Shown one piece after another: positions 37,444 to 48,600 of a stretch of 64,000 nt of DNA (position 1 is the stretch's first letter; each line of letters starts with the position of its first letter). A program made the translations under genes and the position numbers. The notes under the pieces were generated by a model that was given only the letters and a program-made list of their open reading frames with translations, was not told where the DNA came from and did no database searches. Source of the stretch: Labia minor (taxonomy: Eukaryota; Arthropoda; Insecta; Dermaptera; Spongiphoridae); contig OY720344.1 in assembly GCA_963082975.1 (NCBI GenBank), positions 90,396,107-90,460,106 on the forward strand, read 5' to 3'.

Positions 37444-38640
37444 GTATTGCAATATTTTAAACAAAGTTGTGTATTTATATATATATAAATATAAGTTACA
37501 AATTTGTTTAAAATATATGTTTAAAATAATATATAAGTTATATATATATACATGCATATGAAATTCATCTTTCTCGTGAAATAGCGCGAATTTCGTCTGT
37601 TTTAAAATTTCTTACGCAGAAGTTTTCACTTCTGTCGGCCAGTCCCACGACTGCCAATTTTGCTTTTTTAATTCCGAAAAGCTGCAAAGCACGTTTTTTT
37701 GTCTTTAGTTTGTTTTATAACCACTTGGGGCGCTAAACAGTTTTTCAAAAAAACACTATAGAAAAAAAATATATGTACCTATATATTATATATTTATGTA
37801 TTATTGAGGAGCACAAGTTCATTAATTTTAATCAGATTGATGCAAATGTGTAACATTTAATAATTGTAATAAATAATTAAAGAATTGTGTATCAATATTT
37901 TTTAAAGGGTAGAGCGAGAGCTCGGTGTCCCAGGTATTAATATTACCAGCCAAATCCAATAATAATGAATCATTTTTTTTAACTTAAGTACCGAGCCGAG
38001 GCTCGGGGTCCCGGTACTATTATATTAAATTATATCATATGAAGAATGATAAAAATGCAAAATTGTTGAATGAAAATTGTAAAATCTTAATTTATATACC
38101 TCAGATTTCCAAAAAATTGATGGGTGTATTTTGGATTTATTAATTAATTATTTTATATGTATTTTTATTGATATATTTATAATTTCCATTTAAGAAAATT
38201 AAAAACTCACAAGAAGATTAAACATGATTTTATAATCATTTTAAATTCTCAAAATATTCGTATTACGTATCATGGATCATTTTCAACTGTAAAGTTTTTC
38301 TTTTATAAAAGATAAAAACCTTGTAGATATTTCTTACTTTTTCCTTATTTTAATTTAATAAACATATCATATTGCTATTATCTTTAGATTATGGAAAAAT
38401 ACAATAATTTTCTAATATTCCAAAGTTTACACGTAATAAATTTATCGAATGATAATTTAAAGCGATAATTTTGAAATATTGCCTAGGTCATTACATTTAT
38501 AACAATTTTATTTTATAATAATATGTAAATCTATATATATAAAAAAAGGTTTTTGTCTGCACATTGCTCAGAATTTAAAAATTTTTGCATATCTTCGCGT
38601 TTCATGACCTCTAGAATCCAAAAGTGACTTTAGAATTTTT

Positions 38641-38643
38641 CAC

Positions 38644-38710
<67 letters not shown>
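38641..38710. repeat. (GTCT)n microsatellite
   Basis: About 17 tandem GTCT units inside the Helitron. Such arrays are common next to the 5' end of insect Helitrons. Confidence 0.9.
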
Positions 38711-40326
38711 CGGAAAATTACTATTTTATAGACTCAGAATTGGCTGAACCGATTTCTTTGAAATTAAATCACAATATTCTTATATACCTCTAGAGTAACA
38801 TAGGCTATAAATTTTATTAATATCTTATCAATAACCGCAGAAATTAATTTTTTAAAGTTTATATAATTCTCCGTGTTGTTCATTCAAGAGCAGCTCGCGG
38901 CTCACTGTCGGCCTAGCGGAATCATTTCAAACAATGAATTATCATAGAGATTCCCAATCGAAGAATTATTATAATATTTCCCTTTTTATTTTAAATTCTA
39001 ATATACAAATATCAATTCAATTAAATAATTTATTCTAAAAGTTCTCAATTTAATTAAAATATTTATTAGATCATATTTTTATCTTAAATTATTTTTTATT
39101 TAATTGAATATTTCTTCTTTTCTATAATATATATATAATAATATATAAATTTTATCATTGAATAATAAAAAAAAATATTATTTAACCTGAATTAAAATGA
39201 CTGAATTATATTATCTTTGTTTTTTATTTTAATTTAATTACTCTATTATTAATTACTAAATATATATATATATATTATATAAAAATTAAAATATGATGAT
39301 ATAAAGTTGTTTTAAATTTTTGACATTTTTAAATTGGGTATATTTTTTAAATTTATTAAAATGTCTTTTTTATTTATTATGTTTAAAAGATTCATTTTTA
39401 TTATGTGATATTAATAAAAAATAACGATGCTCTGTGCAAGTCGAATCATGTTGCACATAATTAAATAACAATTGCCAAACAAAGAATATAATATTTTTTT
39501 AAATTCTTATATTTAAATATCATTTCAATTAAATAATTTATTCTAAAAGGTCTCATTTTAATTAATTTAATAAAATATTTAAATCACCATTCAATTTTTT
39601 ATTAATAGGCTTCTTTTTTTATTTTTAATTTTTAATAAATTCTCTTTTTTTGATATGATATTAATAAAAAATAATATTAAATTGTATATATAAATATAAA
39701 AATTAGAATATTTGAATTTTTTTAAATTTTAACACATGTAATCAATCATATGCATTAAGAATGGAAAATTTTTAAAATCAACTTGCTATTAAATTCAGAA
39801 AAAAAATACTGATATATAGAATATATAGACTATTCGAATATAATTTAAAACTCTTTCTCTCCTTCTATTTTAAATTAAAAAAACGGAGTTTTAAGAAATT
39901 TAGATGCCATATGCAACATGGGTGGGTAAATGAATTGGGCTGGAAGAGGAGGCAATTTATAATTTTCTTCTAATTCAGATTTAGGACAAATCGTACAACA
40001 TTATATCAAATCTCGCTAAGAACATTCAATATTTTTGTACACAAATTATTCAGAGTATTGGCTAAGCGTATCACTCACAATCAGTTTATATTGAAATTTA
40101 TATAAATTAACAAAGTAAAAATTTTTATTTGTTTAAATTTTATTATAATGAATCAAAAAAAATTAAATATATAGATCACATGATTAAGAGAAGCAAAAAA
40201 CTTGACAGAAAATAACTGTTGGATGGAGGTCGGACATGACAGAAACTCTAAGCGAAATCTTCATATTTCGACGAATGATTTTCAAATCCCCTAGCACCAC
40301 AAAATTTAAGTTTCTTTTAAATTATT

Positions 40327-40740
40327 TTGCCTGTTGCATTATATGGGTGGGAGGCATGGTCTATGACCCTGGGAGATGAGAGTAGATTCAGAGTGTTTGA
40401 GAATAGGATTCTTCCCTGCATTTATTGGCCAAAGAAAGATGAGGTCACCGGGGAATGGGGGAGACAGCATAACAAGAAATTGCATGGTCTCTCTGCATCT
40501 TCAGAAATAGTTAGGGTTATAAAAGGGAAAAAGCTGCGATAGGCAGGGCACGTGGCTAGAATGGGAGAGGAAAAAGATATTGGTGGGAAGACCGATTGGA
40601 AAACGTCCGCTTGGAAAACCAATGACGCGTAGGAAGGGACGTAAGAGAGATGGAACAAGGGCTCAGAATGGGGACACTTGGAGAAATGTGGTTGTTGCGG
40701 CTAAGAACTTTCGAGTATCTTTGAGCCACATAGGTAGATA
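40327..40740 (+). pseudogene. LINE reverse-transcriptase ORF2 C-terminal remnant
   Basis: The frame opens with LYGWEAWSMTLGDESRFRVF then ENRILPCIYWPKKDEVTGEW, a familiar C-terminal block of insect non-LTR retrotransposon ORF2 after the reverse transcriptase. It stops at a TAG where AGHVARMG would follow, and a frameshift separates the GRPIGKRPLGKP block. The 5' parts (endonuclease, catalytic motifs) are absent. It is a dead fragment inserted within the Helitron region. Confidence 0.75.
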
Positions 40741-41139
40741 GATATAACATATACAATAATAATATATATAATTAATATAGTGATTAAATTAAAATATATT
40801 TTTTAAATAAGAACACAAAAAGAAATGAATGTTTTATGTAATATACTGATTGAAACAAAATGGATGAAAACCTTTTACTACTTTCAACCACCAAATACTA
40901 TGTACCACTCGGGGGTACAGGGGGCGGAGCCCCCGTCTAGGTGTGAAGAGCGCCGAAGGCGCTCTGAGCAGCTAGTATATATATATTTATAAAATATCAC
41001 TTTATAGTTTTAAACATAAGAAAATGTAACTGTTAAATAAATTCGAATAGAATCTATTTCTTATATAAATTAATATTTACAAACAATGGTAAATATGAAG
41101 ATTTTAGTTCTAGTGTTGATATTTTTAATATATCCAAAA

Positions 41140-41610
41140 TTGTTAATTTGTCGAATTTTATCTATGGTAGAATATTTTTACCGACCGACGATAGTAAGGG
41201 AGGTATTGTTTTCACACCAAATTTCACATGTGGAGATTTTTACATATCTCCCCACGAATCATGCATTTTCTTAACAGAAAAAAGTATTTTTAGCATGATG
41301 TCTGTCCGTATAGATGTGTACATCCTGAACGGCTCAACCGATTTTGATGAAATTTGGTATATTTACTTAATGCATCAGTGGGATGAATTGATCAACTTTT
41401 GGTGCAATTCCGGAAACCGGAAGTGGTAGTATTAGCGATCGACGATAGGAAGGAAAGGGTTATTTTCACACCAAAGGAGATTTTTTTATATATCACCACG
41501 AATCATGCACTTTGTATTGGTTTTATCCTCGAGAAAAATCATATTTATTAGTTTTTTCTTGATTTAAAATTATATGACGTCATCCAGCCATTCATGACGT
41601 CACAGTCTGG
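41140..41610. mobile_element. Helitron/H2-related repeat fragment
   Basis: It contains CGGCTCAACCGATTTTGATG and AAATTTGGTA, the core common to many insect non-autonomous Helitrons, and TATGACGTCATCCAGCC as in H2 copy 1. An ACCGACCGACGATAGTAAGG segment recurs in diverged form at 41435 (GCGATCGACGATAGGAAGG). Short open frames here are not genes. Confidence 0.45.
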
Positions 41611-41672
41611 TCTTACATATATATTATAAATAAAATAAAATTAAAAATATTTATCTTATATCCATATCTGTT

Positions 41673-41890
41673 TTTTATTACATTAATAGATATATTAAAA
41701 TTATTTGAAATTGTTTCTGTAGCTGGAAATTAATTTATTTCAAACAGTCGGTCGGTTCGGACCTGGCCACAGGTCAACTTATTTTATTACATTAATAGAT
41801 ATATTAAAATTATTTGAAATTGTTTCTGTAGCTGCTAATTAATTTACTTCAAACCGTCGGTCGGTTCGGACCTGGCCACAGGTCAACTTA
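41673..41890. repeat. Tandem duplication, two 109-bp units
   Basis: The units 41673-41781 and 41782-41890 are nearly identical from TTTTATTACATTAATAG to CCACAGGTCAACTTA. Each contains GACCTG-GCCA-CAGGTC, a small hairpin with two CAGGT boxes, and CGGTCGGTTCGGACC. The pair lies about 500 bp upstream of the Hey start codon. Confidence 0.85.
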
Positions 41891-42179
41891 TTAATAATAT
41901 TTTGAAACTTTACAAAGATATTTTTTTTAATTTTATTTAATTTATTCTACACACTATATTAATATAAAATGATTAATTAAATAATGAAATCGATAAATAA
42001 AGATGATGAGAAATAAAATTAAAAGTTTTTTTTTGAATTTTTTTATTTGTGGTTTCCAAAATGACAGCTGAAATATGTTTTTCTTTATATTTCAATAATA
42101 GCAATTGTAAACAAAAGGAGAAGTGAGCAAAGTAAGAAAAGTAGGGCTTTGTACTTAATCGATGCTTGCCAATTGACGA

Positions 42180-42403
42180 ATGGGGTGGTTTCGCCCGTCG
42201 AGGAGGGTTGGTTGTACGTCAACTTTGGGTTGCTGGTTTCCCACGGGGCAGCCCGTGACGTCACGCCGCGTGGCGGGGAGGCTAGCGGAGGGGCGGCAGA
42301 GGCAAGCGCTCGTCGAGCCAGTCTTCGGCACAGTGACACGCGTGGCAGCCACACGACCGGACACGCGTGACGCGTGCGCCGCCCCCGCCCCCGTGACAGT
42401 ACC
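42180..42403 (+). promoter_or_regulatory. Hey promoter / 5' leader with Su(H), CRE and CACGCG sites
   Basis: This GC-rich block just before the Hey ATG holds TTTCCCACG at 42237-42245 (CGTGGGAAA on the minus strand, a full Su(H) match), a palindromic CRE TGACGTCA at 42256-42263, and CACGCG boxes at 42337-42342, 42362-42367 and (minus strand) 42371-42376. The first two are CACGCGTG palindromes 25 bp apart. The transcription start is not identifiable by eye. The motifs suit Notch activation with Hey/Hes feedback repression; function is inferred. Confidence 0.6.
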
Positions 42404-42636
42404 ATGGCCTCCAACTTTGACTACAAAGTACTTGAGAATAAGACGGCAACTTCGTCGTTGCCTTGGGGTAGTTATGCACCACCACCCCCTCATCCAGCGG
42501 CGATGTGGCCGACACCTCCACTGCATCCGCCACCGCCGCCGATTGTGCAACCGCAACAGCCCATCCACTCGAAACGATTGCATCCATGCAGCGACTCCGA
42601 CGACGATGCCTTCAGCGAAGAATCATCCAAGGATCC
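42404..42636 (+). CDS. Hey: Hey coding exon 1
   Basis: Starts at ATG in ACCATGG and ends GATCC before donor GTAAGT (phase 2). It encodes residues 1-77 and two bases of Pro78. An upstream in-frame GTG at 42374 is not needed. Confidence 0.9.
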
Positions 42637-45600
42637 GTAAGTACTGCAATTGACATTCGTGGCATCCACCCGCTGGGCTGTCAACAGTGGATCGGTGACC
42701 TGTCATCGGTCCTCTCGAGACAGATCCACGTTGCTAGAGCTCACCTCAAACAACTATCAATTTAATTGCCTTTTTTTGAAAATTCTTAACTGACAACTCA
42801 CAAAAAATATTCTATTCCTTGAAAATTTAAGATTCAGCACATATATACTCGTATACTTACCTTGTCTATACTCTATTTACTTTAATCCATGCATATATCA
42901 ATAAATTGTATAAATTGTAAATTTTAAATTGTAAAAATTCATTCATTTTTTATTATATTCCTTTTACTCAATTAGTTCGAAAAAAAGCAAAAAAGTATTA
43001 TCCATTAAGATAAAAATAATCAAAATAATAATAAAATAATATCAATCAATTATTCTAATACTATATATAATATTGCATTAATACATGAATATATATATAT
43101 AAATGAGTCACATTTCTCAAATTTAATTATTTTTTTTTTAGTAATATATGAAAAAATCCCAATTCAAATATTATATGAACAAAATTGATTAAAAAAAATT
43201 AATTTCTGTCATTTAATTTATTATATAATATTTAAAAATAAAAAAAATATTTTATAAGATTTGATAATTTTATATATATCGCAAACATTTATAATCGCAA
43301 ACATTTATAAATTAAATAATCTTTTAAATTATGAATTTAAATTTACATGTAATTAATTCAATTTTTTAAATTGCAAATGGAAAAATACAAATATCACATT
43401 AGATTTTTTCCTTCAAACATTCAAACAACATTAATTCTAGTAACATAAAAACATATTTCATATAATTAAAAACAATTTCATAATTAAAAGATTGAAAATC
43501 ATGTGAAGTATACATTAAGTTTTTTTTCTTATATATATATATTCTGGTAAAACATTTTCAAAATGTAATTTTCTTTGAACTCAATTACCTTTTAATTGTT
43601 ATTTTGTTTTATCTCTGAGAAGTTCGACTTGGAAGTATTTAGCTGTTCTTCTTTAATTGACTTCAAATTACTTTCTTATCTTGAAATACAATCTAATAAT
43701 AAAACATTAAACGTTCTTTTTGTAAAAAAAGCAGGCAAAAACAGAAAAAAAATGTTATCAATCCTTTCCTGGAATCAGTTCATTTTTTTTTTGTCGTGTT
43801 TAAGGAGTAATTTTCTTTTTTTTTTTTTGGTTTTTTTATTTTTATTTTTACATTAAATAAAATCATTCGTTTTAAATAGGAAATAATTTTTAATAAAATT
43901 ATTTAGAACAAAATTTCAGCGTGAATTAGAAAAGGGTTGATTTTAATAGAATTCCAATAGCGAATAAAGACCCTGTAATATAATCAAGACCGGATTGGTG
44001 GTTTCACTGTCCCAAAAGGGAAACTTGCATATTCTATTCATTTCTCAACGAATAAGGGTGGGGATCATAACCTGAATTGTATATTTTAGGGAATAGTTTT
44101 ATACAGCTGGCAAAGTACATGACAGCCCTCAGTTTACTTTCCAATCACAGTTCGAGAAGTACCAAAAACACACACTATTGCTATATTGCCCTTTTTAAGG
44201 TTTGGTTTTAAAGTTTAGTGTTTCTGACTTATCAATGAGATTGATTAAAAAAAAATTATTAACTATTTAATCTCACCTCAAGACTAATGCATTTTGTGAG
44301 TGATAGATAATATGTACCACTCAGAAGCCAAAGCGATTAACTCGACATTTAAAGAAACTGAGAAAGTTCACAGCTTGTAGAAAATTCAGGTTTATTGATA
44401 ACTGAAAAATGTATATTGCATTGCAATATTAAGATTACCAAGTTCATTATTCATATGTTGCAGATTACATTACATTACATTACTGGCAAAATTTAAAAAA
44501 TTGGAGTTAATCGGTTTGGATTCTGAGTGGCATATATATATATATATTAAACATCCAAATTATTAAGATTTTTTTTTGTCTATAGTTTAGCATCACCGAC
44601 GGCAGGTACCGGCGGTGACAGTTGTCAGCTGATGACGAGAAAACGGAGACGCGGCGTTATTGAGAAGAGACGTCGCGATCGGATCAACAGGTCGTTAAGT
44701 GAACTTCGTCGACTTGTGCCCTCCGCCAACGAGAAACAAGCATCAGCCAAATTGGAAAAGGCTGAAATACTTCAATTAACCGTTGATCACCTAAAAACAC
44801 TTCATACCAAAGGTATTGTAAATATTCACATGTGATATCTTTCCTATTTTCATATTATTATAATTATTATTATTTTAAATTAAAATTAATTGAATATTAT
44901 TCAAATAAACATATTTCATGAATCGGCTGTTGGAATAGGATTATGTACTTGCTTATAAATATTTCAATAAATAAAATCCGTAAAACATTATTATAAATTA
45001 GTAGATTATTATAATTCAAATCATTCTATTTTCGTGGGTTTTATTAATATAAATTATTATATATTTATTTATTATAACATAAATACTACAATGAATAAGT
45101 ACAATTATAACATTAAAGAAATAACTAAGAAAAAATGTATTATTTTTTTATTTTATTTTTAATTTTAATTTTTTTTTTTGTAATATTTTAACTGCCTTAA
45201 AATACAAAATATATTTTAAAATATTTTAATTAAAATTAATATACATTATAAATTTAAGCAGTTTTAATATTTTCAAAATTTAAAATTTAAAAATTTATAC
45301 AAAATTAAATTTAAATTTTATTTAAAGACAGTCTATAAAAATGTGAAATTTGATTTTTCACAGAACAGTAATGATAATTTTTTTTGTTTTTTTTTTTTTT
45401 TTTGTTTACTACAAATTCAAAACAATATCACTCAATCAAACTAGAACAATGCTCTGGCATATCGGTGATATTTTAATTTGTGTGGATAAACAAACAAATC
45501 TCTCGATTTAAATAAAAATCTTTTTATAAAAATTTTATATTTTTAATTCAATTAATTTTATTTATTTGTATATGATGTAGTTTATAATTCATTCTTTATA

Positions 45601-48600
45601 GTTCAAAATAAAAAATATTATTTTTAAATTCATCTTTTCTAAAAAAGAAATTGGTTATTTCTTTATGTGAATTTAATAAAATTTTATTTAGATTTAATTT
45701 TAAATGTTTTAAAAATTAATGAGAAACAAAAATGATAATCTTTTAACATTTAATTTAAATTTTTTAAAATTTTGTTGTATTAATTTATTAAAAAAAAATG
45801 AGTTAATTAATCTCAACAATGCCTATTTTAATTAGTGTTTGAAATAAAAAAGTATTTTTAATATGGAAATTTATATATTTATCGATTCATCTTTTATAAA
45901 TCTTCATTTTAATTCTGGTTTTCCTGTTCGAACCCTTCAAGATTTAAAAAATTGTTATCCTATTTTTTTTCTACTTTTTATCTTTCGATCAGTTTTTTTT
46001 TATTTTGAAATACAACTCTTTCCAATTGATAAATGATTAAAAAAACATTTATTATACCTTTAACCGCATTAATTATATGCTCCTAGAATCTTAGATGCTA
46101 CTCCAATTAAGTTATTTAAACAAAAAATATCTATAGGCTATAGGTACATTTATATATTTATATATAAGATTAAAAAAAATAATGATCAATTATTTTAATT
46201 ATGATAATCATTTAATAGAAGTTTTTCACTTTGATTGTGAAATTAAATAAAAAATATAGTTCTATAATTGAATCGATAAAACAAATTTTAAATAATTTAA
46301 TGTAATATTTATTATTTATAATTTAATTTAAGTTATATTACACATTATTAGGAGAAGAATTATTAGGTGTATAAAATTAATTGTTTTATTTCTTCAAATT
46401 TTCCCCATACATTTACATATAAGTAATTTTTTTAATTTTGCAAAATATTAGAATTGTTTTTTTTTTTTTGTAATTTCTATATAATCTTTAAATTGGATTA
46501 TTCATTTACATTGTGAATTAAATTTTAAAAATGTTAAATCTAATCTAACCAAAATTGCCTTATACCATATAATGATAGATCATATCTAAATAATTAAACG
46601 ACTACGCAATCCTAAACTCATTCTAAACGGCTTCATGGATCTTAAGGATAAGGAATAAGGTTGAAAATTTCAAAAAAGTTGATCAGTTCCAAAGTTATAG
46701 GCAAAAAACCGACCCAAATAACCAACGCGCCTCTGGTGGCTCAGTTAAGAAGTTGTTCTTCAATATAAAAATAATAATTCCAGAAATTTCCATACAAAGA
46801 ATGTTTATAATACTAAAATTCTAATATTTTATAATATTAAAAGCAAAATTAAATTACTAATTACTCTTAATTGATTAATATTTTCTAAAACAAAGAAAGT
46901 AATATTTTTTTATATTTATATTTATATTTTGAAAAATAGTCCAATTTGCAAATTTGAGTGAAAACGAAGATCCAAATGAGAAAAAAATATACTGATTGAT
47001 TTAAAATGAATTAAAACCTTTTGCATATAGACTTTCAACAAATTACTATGTATTACATCGGGGGTACAGGGGCAGAACCTAGACTAGGTGCGAAGAGCTC
47101 CGAAGGAACTCTAAGAATCTAGTAATAATAAAACATTTATGTTTAATATATATATATATATATATATATATTACTACTAAGAGATACTGAATGAACTTAC
47201 ATTTTTATGTATTGGCCAAAAATAGATCAAAGGGTTTCCCTTCCCTCCATGAAATACTCAATCGTTCTTAATTATCTCATTTATTGCAAAACGTTTCCGT
47301 TCTTTTATTTATACAATTCAATTTTTCAACTAATTTAGTGCAAAAATTCTCCATTTTAAACAAGAACAAAGCCTTGTTTGGTCATTCATTTTCATCCACG
47401 CGTTTGTAATCTCCCTCTATTCTCGATGGATTTTTTTAAGATTAGTAGTTATTATTATTTTCGTTTTTTTGTCTTTTATGCCTATTCATTGGTTCTTGAA
47501 ACTGGAAACAAAACAAAAACAAAAAAAATTCGATGTTTGGTGAAAAATTCAGAATGACCATTCGGTGGAGGTCACGTGCGGGTCACGGCTTTGGCGACCG
47601 GTCCAACCGGGTCCTCGTTTCCGGATTCGGTTAGGGTTTCTTTACTCGTCCAATCCAATCACTAATTATACACGCATCAATAGAATCGAACCGGGAAAAA
47701 AATGAAGCGTCCCTAGAAACAACTAAGCACTAAACAACAACGACCAACGTATTGTTCTATATTTTTCATATTTTTTATATTAATTTAGAAAAATACAAAA
47801 TACTTCGTTGTAAAAAAATCACGACAAAATAATAAATAATTTGAATAATTAAATTCTATAATTATTAATGAAAGTAATTCTAAAGTAATACTTATATTAA
47901 AATGTTACAAACAGATAATGCATGATCTTATAGACTAAAAGAATCCTTTGCTTAATCAAAATATCAAATTATATAAATTGTGGTAATTGTCTACTTATAT
48001 ATATGTATGAAGGATTTCGATAAAACTTTACCAGTAGATTCCTTTTTTGATTCCAAACAAACTTTCAACAAGAAGTATGTGGCGGTCGCTTCTAGTTTAC
48101 AGGATAAAAATTATTAAAGTTTGCATATAAATACATTGATATATATTCTATTAGCTACTATGTTTTATTATTTGACCACCAGATGGCTCTACTAATTTTC
48201 TATTTTTATATGTTCGGTATAAAAAGATTAAAAAATTAATTAATTAAATAATTTTCCTATATCCAAACCGAACTTATATAAACCGAAAATTAGTGAATAA
48301 GTTAATAATTGGTGAATTAGTCAATAAAACATTATTAAATGGTCATTCATAACTAGTTTATATGCAAACTTTAATAATTTTTATCCTGTAAACTAGAAGT
48401 GAGCGCCACATACTTCTTGTGGAAAGTTTGTTTGGAATCAAAAAAGGAATCTACTGGTAAAGTTTTATCAAAATCCATCATATATATATATATAGTAAAC
48501 AATTACCACGATTTATATAATTTGATATTTTGATTAAGGAAAGGATTATTTTAGTCTATAAGATCATGCATTATCTGTTTGTAACATTTTAATATAAATA

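Larger units (their letters stand above)
36419..37940. mobile_element. Interspersed repeat family H2, copy 2 (composite)
   Basis: The left end TCTTATCTTATTATGCTAGC and AAACCGCTCTAACGATTTTT match copy 1. The right end TTTAAAGGGTAGAGCGAGAG then CTCGGTGTCCCAGGT matches its 3' end. Inside lie a tRNA-like segment (36688-36758) and a foldback (37293-37443), so the element is probably nested. A further 3'-end fragment with CCGAGCC-GA-GGCTCGG follows at 37984-38022. Confidence 0.45.
38530..40975 (+). mobile_element. Non-autonomous Helitron with nested LINE fragment
   Basis: The 5' end TCTATATATATAAAA is a typical insect Helitron start. The 3' end has hairpin AGAGCGCC-GAA-GGCGCTCT (40947-40965) followed by GAGCAGCTAG, so the element ends in CTAG. 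It sits between A (38529) and T (40976), the Helitron target. A (GTCT)n tract and GGCTGAACCGATTTCTTTG follow the 5' end. No Rep/helicase frame is present. The two ends could belong to different copies, since the interior contains unrelated AT-rich DNA and a LINE remnant. Confidence 0.6.

Noticed and set aside
41086-41429. Frames of 62 and 93 codons downstream of the Helitron
   Set aside because: They lie in a Helitron/H2-related repeat with the common ACCGATTTTGATGAAATTTGG core.
42155-42765. Several long open frames on both strands over the Hey first exon
   Set aside because: They are shadows of the GC-rich promoter and exon 1; only the MASNFDY frame splices into the bHLH exon.
44590-44605. 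Alternative Hey exon 2 acceptors at 44590 and 44604
   Set aside because: Both shift the frame relative to the bHLH; only the AG at 44584-44585 joins exon 1 in phase.
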